64,000 bases of DNA, from the NCBI GenBank assembly GCA_014377015.1, contig JACMQL010000046.1, forward strand, positions 62,001-126,000, read 5' to 3'. The notes beneath the pieces were generated by a model. That model saw nothing but the letters and a program-made list of their open reading frames with translations, did not search any database and had not been told where the DNA came from. This DNA is from Actinomycetota bacterium (GTDB lineage: Bacteria; Actinomycetota; Actinomycetes; Nanopelagicales; Nanopelagicaceae). The position numbers and the translations under genes were made by a program. Positions 19,889 through 28,341 of this stretch are shown here, in pieces. Every line of letters starts with the position of its first letter. The first letter of the stretch is position 1.

Positions 19889-20769
19889 AAGTTATAAAGC
19901 CGCGCTGCGTTGAGGTTACAGATCTTTTGTTGTTCCGCTTGCGAGAGTGATGAGATAAATTCGCGGTAGATGTCCATGATTACATCGTAAGAACTGTAGA
20001 GCCTGTCCACTGGCCAATTCGAACCCAGAACGCAACGGTCAGCGCCAAAGGCATCAAGACACACTTCAATCCACTTGCGCAATGACTCTCTTGTAAATCG
20101 CTGATCTGTCATCGCTACACCCGATATTTTCATAGTCACGTTGGGGGCTTGCGCAAGGACTCGTACGGCCCGTTCCCAATTTGCAAAGTATTCGTCATCG
20201 CGCCGGCGCGGAAAGCCAATATGTTCGAGGACTATTTTTAAATTCGGTTGTCTACGTGCAAGTTCGAGGGCGGCGGGCATATTCATCCACTCACAATCAA
20301 GATCAAACACCAAGGAGTTTTTTGTCAGAAATTGCAGCGATTCTTCATAGGTACTATCAACGTTTCCCGATGCCAGCATAGGTTCAGCACCAAAGTCACG
20401 GATGCCCACGAAATTTGGAGATTCGCAATGTTGCTGTAATTCTTCTAGCGCCTGATTCGATCCAAGGGATGCATTAGCGATTATCTTCATTGGCACCGGT
20501 CCACTCAGGGACATTTCCTGCAGCCATCTGGTTTCCGTGACGTGATTTGGTGAGCCGATTGCAGCTTGAATATGGACGAAGCCAGAAATATCGGCAAAGC
20601 GCGCCTCGGACCACAGATCATCAAGGATGTAGCGTTGCGATTTCATTGCATCAATGTTGCCAAGAATTGGGTGGGTCACTTCCGGAAGAAGCCAGTCCCA
20701 TTTCAGTTCCAGGTGTTTAAAATCCCATAGATGAATGTGCGTATCAATGATTTGTATACGGGAAGTCAT
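19885..20769 (-). CDS. Amidohydrolase_2 family sugar lactonase (fucono-/rhamnonolactonase-like)
   Basis: TIM-barrel metal hydrolase of 294 aa. It has the N-terminal IIDTHIHLWD metal motif, VLEHIGFPRR, and the C-terminal SNWPVDRL with the catalytic Asp. This is the pattern of L-fuconolactonase and L-rhamnono-1,4-lactonase (LRA2-type), which open aldonolactones made by sugar dehydrogenases. The neighbouring mutarotase, SDRs and enolase-type dehydratases agree with that role. It is the second gene of a minus-strand pair, with its start overlapping the end of the CoA-transferase gene by 4 bases. Confidence 0.85.
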   Translation of the reverse strand: MTSRIQIIDTHIHLWDFKHLELKWDWLLPEVTHPILGNIDAMKSQRYILDDLWSEARFADISGFVHIQAAIGSPNHVTETRWLQEMSLSGPVPMKIIANASLGSNQALEELQQHCESPNFVGIRDFGAEPMLASGNVDSTYEESLQFLTKNSLVFDLDCEWMNMPAALELARRQPNLKIVLEHIGFPRRRDDEYFANWERAVRVLAQAPNVTMKISGVAMTDQRFTRESLRKWIEVCLDAFGADRCVLGSNWPVDRLYSSYDVIMDIYREFISSLSQAEQQKICNLNAARLYNF

Positions 20770-21926
20770 TTCTCAATTCTATTCTTGAGGTGTGGTTCGA
20801 GGTGTGGCGCAGGCTTGCGAATCGGCGGGCGCACTCCGTCAAATCGAAGCGGCAGTCCTGGTAAACGAACGACGGGTGTCGTTGAGTCGGGATAAGGAAG
20901 TAACGCCTGAATTGCACTAGCTTGCACATCAGAATGAAGGTCCTCTGGCAGGGCGAGTCGGTCAGCGGGTACGCCACCGGTGCCGAGAATGCGAGCCCAA
21001 TTAACTGCGGTGTCTACTGCGAGAGCTTCTTCAATTTCTCCGACTAGAACATGATTATTAGCCACTCGATCAGAATTTGTGAGGAAACGCGGATCCGCAA
21101 TCAGATCCTCTCTACCAAGTAGTCTGCATAATTTCGCATAGATGTTGTCATTTCCGACGCCAATACAAAGCGTTCCTTCTTGAGTGGGAAAGAGGCCGTA
21201 CGGAGCAAAAGTCGGATGTCCACTGCCGGATCGGACCGAAGATTTCCCATGAATCTGCTGGGCCGAAACGTGGTAACTCACGAAGAGCGCACCGGTTTCA
21301 AAAAGCGACGTTTCAACGACCGAGCCCAGACCGGTTGCATTGCGTTTCACGAGCGCTGCCAGGACTCCGATCGCGAGCCACATTCCACTTCCGATATCCA
21401 AGACTGAAACGCCAGTGCGTACAGGAGGTCCGTCGGATTCTCCTGTTATATGCATAATTCCTGTGCGAGCTTGGATCGTCGCGTCGTACCCTGGGGTGTC
21501 AGCATTAGGACCGACGCCGCCATAGGATGAAAGATTTCCAAAAATTAATGTGGGACGCGTTTTCATGAGCGCCTCCGCCGTGAGATTAAGCGCCTCCAGT
21601 CGGGCTTGTAAAAAATTAGTTAAGAAGATGTCGCATTCGTCTAACATCTTTTCCAAGGTAGCTCGATCGATAGGAGACTTTAAATCGATTGACTGCGATG
21701 TCTTATTGCGGTTAACCACGTGAAAATATGCCGAGCGGTCTCCGTCAATTGGTGCCATGGCGCGCGTCGGATCACCTTCGGGAGTTTCAATTTTGATTAC
21801 TTCGGCACCTAGATCAGCAAGAATTGCACCACTGAAAGGTCCCGCGATATTCGATGTTGCATCCAGTACGCGAATGCCAGCGAGAGGAAGTCCCAACGCA
21901 ATGGCGTCTTCGTATGTGGACGTCAT
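20766..21926 (-). CDS. CaiB/BaiF class III CoA-transferase
   Basis: Predicted family III CoA-transferase of 386 aa, which moves CoA between carboxylic acids through an aspartyl-CoA intermediate. It shows LPLAGIRVLDATSNIAGPF, GADLGAEVIKIE-like ILADLGAEVIKIETPEGD, and PGYDATIQA with the catalytic Asp. The ATG has AAGGA at 8-nt spacing. It is divergent from the E1beta gene across a 112-base region with a LacI-type operator and is coupled to the lactonase. It implies that a CoA thioester occurs in this pathway, which fits the neighbouring E1/lipoyl genes. Confidence 0.9.
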   Translation of the reverse strand: MTSTYEDAIALGLPLAGIRVLDATSNIAGPFSGAILADLGAEVIKIETPEGDPTRAMAPIDGDRSAYFHVVNRNKTSQSIDLKSPIDRATLEKMLDECDIFLTNFLQARLEALNLTAEALMKTRPTLIFGNLSSYGGVGPNADTPGYDATIQARTGIMHITGESDGPPVRTGVSVLDIGSGMWLAIGVLAALVKRNATGLGSVVETSLFETGALFVSYHVSAQQIHGKSSVRSGSGHPTFAPYGLFPTQEGTLCIGVGNDNIYAKLCRLLGREDLIADPRFLTNSDRVANNHVLVGEIEEALAVDTAVNWARILGTGGVPADRLALPEDLHSDVQASAIQALLPYPDSTTPVVRLPGLPLRFDGVRPPIRKPAPHLEPHLKNRIEK

Positions 21927-21936
21927 AAATAAATCC

Positions 21937-21966
21937 TTGACTTACATGCGATCACCCGCATATCCT
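21937..21966 (+). promoter_or_regulatory. Promoter TTGACT-N18-TATCCT of the E1beta operon
   Basis: TTGACT (21937-21942) and TATCCT (21961-21966) are 18 bases apart, 73 bases upstream of the E1beta start. An operator-like palindrome follows immediately. Confidence 0.65.
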
Positions 21967-21980
21967 AGCAAACGTTTCCA
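21967..21980. promoter_or_regulatory. Second LacI-type operator AGCAAACGTTTCCA
   Basis: Imperfect palindrome centred on CG (G-AAACGTTT-C), directly downstream of the -10 box of the E1beta promoter and also overlapping the region used by the divergent CoA-transferase promoter. Its right half, TTTCCA, resembles the GTTCCA half of the 15155 site. It probably binds the same LacI-type regulator. Confidence 0.6.
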
Positions 21981-22038
21981 GCCCGGGATTTCTGCGCGAT
22001 ATCCTCTGCGGCAGTTGATTCGAGAGAAGGAATAGAAG

Positions 22039-23055
22039 ATGTCAACCAGCTCGGTAATGAGATTTCGGCAGGCGATTGTTGCGGCTTTAGCAGATGAAAT
22101 GCGAGCCGATTCGTCAGTCATGCTCTTTGGTGAAGATGTGGCGGAAGCTGAAGGTCCCTTCAAAACTTCCGAAGGACTGCTCAAAGAATTCGGTCCGCTG
22201 CGGGTTCGCGATACTCCAATTTCAGAGATGGCTTTTACCGGCGCGGCAGTTGGCGCCGCAATCATGGGAATGAAGCCTGTAGTTGAGATTATGTTCATGG
22301 AGTTTCTCGGCGTAGCCCTCGATCAACTAGTCACCGAAGCTGCCAAGATGCGCTACCTCAGCAATGGGGTAATTTCGGTCCCAATGGTTGTTCGCGCTTC
22401 ATGTGGCTCGGGACTTGGCTTCGGAAGCCAACATTCTCAAACGCTCGAAAATTGGGTGGCTGCAACTCCGGGTCTCAAGGTGGTCTGCCCCAGCGATGCG
22501 CAAGCCGCATATTCATTAATGCGGGCGGCGATCCAAGATTCTGATCCCGTTATGGTACTTGAGCCGCGAATTCTTTACGCAGAGCGTGGCACTGTTGATA
22601 CCTCGCACAGAATTGAGATTGGTAAAGCGCGCGTCTTACGAGTGGGAAGTGAAGTGACAGTGGTTTCCCTTGGACAGATGGTAAATGTCTCGCGCGCGGC
22701 AATTGAACTTGCAGGCGTGGATGCGGAATTAATCGATCTTGCAACGGTGGTTCCCTGGGATCGGGAAACCGTTCTTGAATCAGTGAAGAAGACAGGCAGA
22801 TTAATTGTTGTAGAGGAGGCCCCTCAGAGTGGCGGATGGGGATCTGAGATTGTTGCTTCAGTTACTTCTAATCTTTTTGGCACGCTCAAGGGTGCGCCAT
22901 TTCGTATAACTACTCCAGATGTTCCCGTTCCTTATAGCGGGGTGCTGGAAGCAAAATTTGTCCCGACTGTTGAAGATGTGGCGCGTCAATTGAAGGAGTC
23001 GATCGCCTCGGGTACGACTCCAAAATCTTGGTGGGAATTAGAGGGGTTGAAGTAA
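22039..23055 (+). CDS. 2-oxoacid dehydrogenase E1 component, beta subunit
   Basis: Beta subunit of a heterotetrameric ThDP-dependent 2-oxoacid (pyruvate/acetoin/branched-chain type) dehydrogenase, 338 aa. It has FGEDVAEAEGPFKTSEGLL, the ThDP-activating Glu region RDTPISEMAFTG, QLVTEAAKMRYLSNG and SCGSGLGFGSQHSQTLE. The transketolase C-terminal domain ends near PVPYSGVLE. Gene order is beta before alpha, the reverse of the usual order. AGAAGGAA lies upstream of the ATG. The stop overlaps the alpha start (TAATG). The true 2-oxoacid is unknown; the context suggests a keto-deoxy sugar acid. Confidence 0.92.
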   Translation: MSTSSVMRFRQAIVAALADEMRADSSVMLFGEDVAEAEGPFKTSEGLLKEFGPLRVRDTPISEMAFTGAAVGAAIMGMKPVVEIMFMEFLGVALDQLVTEAAKMRYLSNGVISVPMVVRASCGSGLGFGSQHSQTLENWVAATPGLKVVCPSDAQAAYSLMRAAIQDSDPVMVLEPRILYAERGTVDTSHRIEIGKARVLRVGSEVTVVSLGQMVNVSRAAIELAGVDAELIDLATVVPWDRETVLESVKKTGRLIVVEEAPQSGGWGSEIVASVTSNLFGTLKGAPFRITTPDVPVPYSGVLEAKFVPTVEDVARQLKESIASGTTPKSWWELEGLK

Positions 23056-24056
23056 TGAGCATTCAATTGAAGCGACGTGAAGCAGTACAAAACGATGAGG
23101 TTGCGCGATACGAGCGCATGATTGAGATTCGCGAATTCGAAGAACAAATCAATGGTCTATTTGCAACCGGCGCGATTCGTGGAACGACCCACCTGTGTTT
23201 AGGGCAAGAGGCGCTCGCAGTTGGACTCGCGGCAGAGCTGCGACCTTCAGATATTGTGATGGCAACCTACCGCGGGCATGGAATCGCTTTGGCTCTCGGT
23301 CTCTCACCAGAATCAGTTCTGGGGGAGATCATGGGTAAAACGATCGGATGTTGCGGTGGCGTTGGAGGTTCAATGCATTTGTGCGATATGGATCTTGGAT
23401 TGCTTCCGACTTCAGCGATTGTGGGCGGTGGCATTCCTATTGCAGCAGGAGCGGCGTTGGCCTTTCAAACGCAAGGCAAAGATGGGGTAGCGGTATCAGT
23501 TTTCGGTGATGGGGCATCCAATATCGGCGCCTTTCACGAAGGCTTGAATCTGGCGGCCATTTGGAATCTTCCGGTAATTTTTATCTGCGACAACAATATC
23601 TATGGCGAATACAGCCGCATCAATACCACTACTCCTTTGCTTGATTTGCACGAGAGAGCAGAGAGTTACAAAATGCCGCATTTTGCGATCGATGGCATGG
23701 ATGTTAAGGCAGTTCAAAAAGGAGTTGCCGAAGCAGTCAATCGCGCACGCTCCGGAGGCGGGCCGACCTTAATTGAGGCCAAGACGTATAGGTTCGCCGG
23801 TCATTCACGTGCCGACCAAGCGCTTTATCGCCCAGAAGGCGAATTAGAAATGTGGCAGAAGCGCGATCCAATTAAGGTTACGGAAGAAGATCTATTATCA
23901 CGAGGGCTACTTACCGCCGACAGGATCGCGCAAATAAAGTCTGATATGTCCACCACCATCGAAGGAGTTGTGGCGACTTGTCAGGCATCAGGAGAACCAA
24001 CTCTTGCGTCGATGTTCCAGAATATTTGGACTCCGAAAGGAGCAATTAACAAATGA
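23055..24056 (+). CDS. 2-oxoacid dehydrogenase E1 component, alpha subunit
   Basis: Alpha subunit, 333 aa, carrying the ThDP/Mg site: GDGASNIGAFHEGLNLAA followed by the DNN (GDG-X-NN motif). It also has GTTHLCLGQEALAVGLAA, YRGHGIALALG, GGSMHLCD and the phosphorylation-loop-like YRFAGHSRADQ. The start at ATG 23055 is preferred to the ORF-track 23028, because it overlaps the beta stop as TAATG and has GAGGGG 9 nt upstream. Its 3' end overlaps the lipoyl-domain gene as ATGA. It resembles acetoin/pyruvate dehydrogenase alpha subunits (AcoA/PdhA). Confidence 0.92.
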   Translation: MSIQLKRREAVQNDEVARYERMIEIREFEEQINGLFATGAIRGTTHLCLGQEALAVGLAAELRPSDIVMATYRGHGIALALGLSPESVLGEIMGKTIGCCGGVGGSMHLCDMDLGLLPTSAIVGGGIPIAAGAALAFQTQGKDGVAVSVFGDGASNIGAFHEGLNLAAIWNLPVIFICDNNIYGEYSRINTTTPLLDLHERAESYKMPHFAIDGMDVKAVQKGVAEAVNRARSGGGPTLIEAKTYRFAGHSRADQALYRPEGELEMWQKRDPIKVTEEDLLSRGLLTADRIAQIKSDMSTTIEGVVATCQASGEPTLASMFQNIWTPKGAINK

Positions 24057-24292
24057 GGACCACCATCAATATGCCTCGCGTCGGCGACACAGTCGACGAA
24101 GTTTATTTGGTGACCTGGAAGAAGAGCGTCGGTGAGAAGATCGCGAAAGGTGAATCCCTGATGGAAGTTGAGACGGATAAGGCCACCGTGGAGGTACCTT
24201 CGCCCATCGACGGAACAATTGTGGAACTTCTATTCGCCGAGGGAGATGAAATCAAGACCGGTGAACCAATAGTTATTTGCGAAAACCTCTAA
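24053..24292 (+). CDS. Free-standing lipoyl domain protein
   Basis: The protein is only 79 aa, one complete E2-type lipoyl domain: INMPRVGDTVDEVYLVTWK, the lipoylation hairpin VETDKATVEVPSP with the modified Lys, and a closing GDEIKTGEPIVICE. There is no subunit-binding domain and no acyltransferase domain, although the gene follows E1beta and E1alpha with an ATGA overlap. The DKA motif indicates lipoate rather than biotin (which has MKM). It probably receives the acyl group from the E1 pair; the acyltransferase and E3 must come from elsewhere or be absent. The stop is a genuine TAA 22 bases before the next gene, so this is not a truncated frame. Confidence 0.9.
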   Translation: MRTTINMPRVGDTVDEVYLVTWKKSVGEKIAKGESLMEVETDKATVEVPSPIDGTIVELLFAEGDEIKTGEPIVICENL

Positions 24293-24313
24293 AAGACTGG
24301 AGATGGTGATTCT

Positions 24314-25429
24314 ATGGGCGTAATTGAAAAAATCGAAACGATTCCGCTTAAGGTTCCCCTGAAGCACCTCTACAAGGGTTCCTATTACAAGATGCGCAAT
24401 CGATGCACCATCATCACCCGTATTACTACTTCCGACGGAGTGGTTGGTCAAAGTTACAACGCGGATACCGATGAAGAGCAGAATGAAGTATTGGCAATAA
24501 TCCATAACGAGATAGTTCCACTTGTCACGGGAATGGATGCTCGTCAAGTTGAGAAGATTTGGCACGCGATGATCCCAGTCACCCTTGATCAACTTCGTGA
24601 TAGAGCAATTCCAATGCAAGCAATCGCGTGCATTGATAGCGCGATCTGGGATGCAGTTGGAAAATATGCCAATCAGCCTTTGTGGAGACTATGGGGTGGG
24701 TTCCGCGATCGAATTCCAATGATCGGCATTGGCGGATATTACGGCTCAAGCGAGGCAGATCTTGAGCGCGAACTTGGATTCTTCAAGGATGAAATCGGCA
24801 TGGTCGGAATGAAATTTAAAATCGGCGCGAAACCTCCGGAGGAGGATGCCGCTCGATTGAGGTTGGCTCGCTCAATAGTGGGTGAAGACTTCGTTTTCGT
24901 CGTGGACGCAAATCAAGGTTATACAGTTAATGAAGCACTCAACTTTCTCTCGCACATTGAAGGCGAAATCCCTTTGCGATGGTTTGAAGAACCGACTAGA
25001 TGGCACGCTGATTGGCGTGGGCTGCGTGACGTACGTCTGCGCGGTAACGTCAACGTCGCTGCTGGCCAGAGTGAGATTTCACGTGTGGGTATGCGGGAAA
25101 TGATGGTGAACGGTGCTATCGACGTCTGCAACTTCGACGCTTCGTGGGGCGGGGGTCCAACGGAGTGGCGAAGGGTGGCGGCGCTTGCATCTGCATTTGA
25201 AATTCAACTCGGACATCATGAGGAAGCTCAAGTTGCCTCACATCTTTTGGCTTCCGTACCGCATGGAACATATGTTGAATCCTTCTCTCCGACCCGCGAC
25301 CCAATTTTCTGGGAGATGCTTGATAATCGAGCTCCACTAGTAAATGGAGAATTTGTCTTGCCAGATGCTCCTGGATTTGGATGGCAACTTAACGAAGACT
25401 TCATAGATAAATATCGCGTGGACAAATAG
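24314..25429 (+). CDS. Enolase-superfamily dehydratase/racemase, mandelate racemase subgroup (copy B)
   Basis: 371 aa, a full-length paralogue of copy A (13976). It shares LKHLYKGSYYKMRNR-type N terminus, GIGGYYGS, GMKFKIG (KxK), VDANQGYT, WFEEPT, AGQSE, CNFDASWGGG and GHHEEAQVASHLLASVPHGTY. All catalytic residues expected for mandelate racemase-type dehydratases are present. It lies 22 bases after the lipoyl gene in the same operon, so its product, probably a 2-keto-3-deoxy acid, is the likely substrate of the E1 enzyme. The exact substrate is unknown. Confidence 0.87.
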   Translation: MGVIEKIETIPLKVPLKHLYKGSYYKMRNRCTIITRITTSDGVVGQSYNADTDEEQNEVLAIIHNEIVPLVTGMDARQVEKIWHAMIPVTLDQLRDRAIPMQAIACIDSAIWDAVGKYANQPLWRLWGGFRDRIPMIGIGGYYGSSEADLERELGFFKDEIGMVGMKFKIGAKPPEEDAARLRLARSIVGEDFVFVVDANQGYTVNEALNFLSHIEGEIPLRWFEEPTRWHADWRGLRDVRLRGNVNVAAGQSEISRVGMREMMVNGAIDVCNFDASWGGGPTEWRRVAALASAFEIQLGHHEEAQVASHLLASVPHGTYVESFSPTRDPIFWEMLDNRAPLVNGEFVLPDAPGFGWQLNEDFIDKYRVDK

Positions 25430-25439
25430 AAACGGGTAG

Positions 25440-26396
25440 TTGAAAGTGGCCACAATTTCCATTTACGGCGCGGGGCAGTTAGGCAACTCGACCGCGGAAC
25501 TTCTGCGAAAAGTTCCTGATCACGTCGTCTACGGTCCTTTTCGTCGTGACGAGCGCAATAAAGCTCTTAATTCCGGCGCGGACCTTGTGATAATTGCGAC
25601 AACAACGAAGTTTCGTGATGTTGTAAACGATATTCGACAAGCGGTCGAGCATGGATCGCATGTGTTGGTGTCGTCGGAAGAGTGCGCCTTCCCATGGGCA
25701 GTGGATTCTGTTCTGGCCGATGAGCTCGACCGATTGGCACTTGCGAATAAAGTCAGCATCGCGGGATGTGGAGTCAATCCTGGTCTGATCTTTGATTCTC
25801 TTGTGTTAACTCTTCTAGGGGCGGCTCCACGTGGGTGCACGATTGCGGTGCGACGCACTGTCAATATTTCTGGATTCGGTGCCACCGTATTACGCAGAAT
25901 AGGAGTTGGTAAAACTCTGCAGGCCTTTCAAGATGCCGTGGCACGCGAGGAAATTCTTGGGCACGCGGGATTTCCGCAATCCATGGCAGTTGTCGCCTCT
26001 GCCATGGGTCTAAAAATCGAGAGAATTGAAAAGGAGTTGCTACCAATCCTCACGGAGGACAAGATTGATCTGCCCGGACGTTTCCCTGTCGCAAAGAGTG
26101 AAAGTGCTGGAGTGAATCAGACCTATACGGCTTTTGTTGACGGTAAACCATGGTTCACCTCGCATTTCTACGGTCACGTTGATCTGCCTGGCATCGACAA
26201 GAGTGCAATGGATGAAATTGAACTCTCCCTTAATGGAAAAACTTTCCAAACGATCCAACTCAAACCTGGCATCGGATCTCAAGTTGGTTCACAAAACATG
26301 GTCGCTAATTCAGTTGTCAGAATTTTGAAGGCACGTGATGGATGGGTTACTACCGCAGACTTACAGCCCGCTTACCCTGAGAACTTTCGAAACTAA
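25440..26396 (+). CDS. DapB-like NAD(P) oxidoreductase (2,4-diaminopentanoate dehydrogenase-like)
   Basis: 318 aa with an N-terminal Rossmann motif SIYGAGQLGNSTAELLRK and a central GCGVNPGLIFDSL block. That block, together with the overall plan, resembles Ord, the 2,4-diaminopentanoate dehydrogenase of ornithine fermentation, and related dihydrodipicolinate-reductase-fold proteins. It may oxidise or reduce an amino or keto intermediate, but no substrate can be assigned. The start is TTG 25440 or GTG 25446; neither has a strong ribosome-binding site. It lies in the E1/lipoyl operon, 11 bases after enolase copy B and 22 bases before copy C. Confidence 0.72.
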   Translation: MKVATISIYGAGQLGNSTAELLRKVPDHVVYGPFRRDERNKALNSGADLVIIATTTKFRDVVNDIRQAVEHGSHVLVSSEECAFPWAVDSVLADELDRLALANKVSIAGCGVNPGLIFDSLVLTLLGAAPRGCTIAVRRTVNISGFGATVLRRIGVGKTLQAFQDAVAREEILGHAGFPQSMAVVASAMGLKIERIEKELLPILTEDKIDLPGRFPVAKSESAGVNQTYTAFVDGKPWFTSHFYGHVDLPGIDKSAMDEIELSLNGKTFQTIQLKPGIGSQVGSQNMVANSVVRILKARDGWVTTADLQPAYPENFRN

Positions 26397-26417
26397 ATCC
26401 GAGAGAGTGGAGTTGAC

Positions 26418-27560
26418 ATGACAAATGTTCCAACCATCGCACGCGTAACTGTTCATCCAGTTACCTATCCAGAGCCAAACGATAGTAATGCGATGCGATA
26501 TCTGACTTTTGTGCGAATTGAATCCACTGATGGACATGTCGGATGGGGTGAGGCGATTACACAATTCCCCGGAAGCACTCGAGGCACGGTCGAAGTCATC
26601 AAGGGTCTGATAGATGACTTAATCGGAAAGGACCCGACTCAAAACATTGGAATCTGGCGTGATTTACGCAAGCAAACCTGGTGGTACTCCTACAGGGGTG
26701 GATTAGCCCACTTCGCCTTATCTGCCATCGATATTGCTTTGTGGGACCTTAAAGGAAAGATCATCGGTCAGTCGCTTTCCCAGATGATTGGCAAGCGTGA
26801 CAGTTCGGCAGAAACAAGATTGCCGGTGCTGGCCTCAACTCATGTCTTTAATTCTGACCTGGATGTTGAGGTTGCACGACATGCAAAATTCGTCGCCGAC
26901 GGTTACATCGGCTTCAAAATTGGTATGGGAAAACGTGGTGATGCGCGAATTGGCTACGACATTGATCGGGATGTAAATTTCGTAAAGGATTTGCGTGCGG
27001 CAGCGGGTCCAAAGGCTTGGATCATGATGGATCGCGGACAATCTCTTAATTGGACTCTCGATGAGGCAATCAAGCGAGTTGTGCGTTGGGAAGAATTTGA
27101 TTTGAAGTGGGTCGAAGAGCCTTTTGAGCCGTGGGAGTTTGAGCATTTTCGTAAGCTCCGCCAGCACGTCACAACCATGATTGCTGGGAGCGAACGAGAA
27201 TGGGATTACCGAGGCTATTCCGAGACGATTAATTCAGGCACTTTAGATGTGATCGGATGCGATGTCGGCCGAGCTGAAGGAATCACTGGCGCTCTAGCAA
27301 TTATCAAGTTAGTTGAGGCCGCTGGTCTCTGGTTCAACAGCCACGCTTGGTCGAGCGCCGTGAACACCGCGGCATCGCTTGCATTATCCGCCTCCACTCC
27401 TCGCTGTCTTTTACAAGAATTGAAACCGGATGAGAATCCGATGCAACATGAGTTGATTGATGAACCTTTCGTTCCTGAAAATGGGAGCATCGGCATTCCG
27501 ACAAAACCCGGTCTTGGAATAAATGTGAATGAGAAAGTATTGGAGAAGTATGCCTTCTGA
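26418..27560 (+). CDS. Enolase-superfamily protein, mandelate racemase subgroup (copy C)
   Basis: 380 aa, a more distant member of the superfamily. The capping domain includes SAIDIALWDLKGKIIGQSL. The barrel has GYIGFKIGMGK, MMDRGQ, WVEEPFEP, AGSERE, CDVGRAEG and FNSHAW with a likely catalytic His. It is not closely similar to copies A and B. It probably acts on a sugar acid as dehydratase or cycloisomerase. The ATG has GAGTGGAG upstream. The 3' end overlaps SDR 2 by 11 bases. Confidence 0.85.
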   Translation: MTNVPTIARVTVHPVTYPEPNDSNAMRYLTFVRIESTDGHVGWGEAITQFPGSTRGTVEVIKGLIDDLIGKDPTQNIGIWRDLRKQTWWYSYRGGLAHFALSAIDIALWDLKGKIIGQSLSQMIGKRDSSAETRLPVLASTHVFNSDLDVEVARHAKFVADGYIGFKIGMGKRGDARIGYDIDRDVNFVKDLRAAAGPKAWIMMDRGQSLNWTLDEAIKRVVRWEEFDLKWVEEPFEPWEFEHFRKLRQHVTTMIAGSEREWDYRGYSETINSGTLDVIGCDVGRAEGITGALAIIKLVEAAGLWFNSHAWSSAVNTAASLALSASTPRCLLQELKPDENPMQHELIDEPFVPENGSIGIPTKPGLGINVNEKVLEKYAF

Positions 27561-28341
27561 CAGATTGCTTGATGACGACCTATCACTCGGCAAGGGACTT
27601 CGAGACAGAGTTGTAGTTGTCACGGGGGCTTCAAGTGGAATCGGACGTGAGACAGCCCTGTTGTTTGAGAGAGTGGGTGCACGAGTATTTGCTACATCTG
27701 GTGATCGAACCGGGCTTGATGCCCTTGCCCAGCAAATGAATGATCCTTCTCGCCACTATTTCCATAGTGCAGATTTGGCTAGTACCCAAGCATGCGAGGG
27801 GATAATCGCTAGGGCCATAGATCACTTTGGCGAAATCTTCGTTTTAGCTCACGTTGCTGGTGCTCTTATTCGCAAACCTTTGTTCGAAGTGACTGAATCA
27901 GACTGGGACTACCAACAAGATGTAAATCTGCGTTCAGGTTTTTTTCTTAATCGCGCGGCTTGTAGGGCAATGGTGGATGCCAAGATTCCTGGTCGCATTA
28001 TTAATTTCACTTCGACCTCGTGGATGATGGGCCCGCTCAACGGTAGCGATGCCTATGTTGCCGCAAAGGGTGGCGTGGTTTCAATGAATCGCGGCTTCGC
28101 ACGGCAATTTGGCCAATACGGCATAAGAGTAAATGTCATCGCGCCTGGGCAGGTAAATACGCCCATGCAGCACGTAGACAACGACCCAGCGTTAGTTGCA
28201 GCTGCGGCGGCATCCTGCCCACTTGGGAGAATGGGGGAGCCAGATGAGCTCGCGCGCGTGGTGGTGTTTATCGCATCAGATCAAGCGTCTTTCGTGCACG
28301 GCGCAACCATCAATGTGAGCGGCGGAATTCTTCTCTATTAA
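27550..28341 (+). CDS. Short-chain dehydrogenase/reductase (SDR 2)
   Basis: Classical SDR of 263 aa with TGASSGIG cofactor motif, catalytic FTSTSW and YVAAKGG (YxxxK), and C-terminal INVSGGILLY. It is paralogous to SDR 1 (17594), sharing the DWDxQxDVNL block, FFLNR and the ending. It probably oxidises a sugar or keto-deoxy acid. I start at ATG 27550 because GGAG lies 4 nt upstream; the ORF track begins at 27529. It is the last gene of the E1beta-to-SDR 2 operon (22039-28341). Confidence 0.87.
   Translation: MPSDRLLDDDLSLGKGLRDRVVVVTGASSGIGRETALLFERVGARVFATSGDRTGLDALAQQMNDPSRHYFHSADLASTQACEGIIARAIDHFGEIFVLAHVAGALIRKPLFEVTESDWDYQQDVNLRSGFFLNRAACRAMVDAKIPGRIINFTSTSWMMGPLNGSDAYVAAKGGVVSMNRGFARQFGQYGIRVNVIAPGQVNTPMQHVDNDPALVAAAAASCPLGRMGEPDELARVVVFIASDQASFVHGATINVSGGILLY

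Noticed and set aside
24053-24292. Biotin carboxyl carrier protein
   Set aside because: The modified-lysine motif is ETDKA (lipoyl), not the MKM of biotin domains, and E1 subunits precede it.
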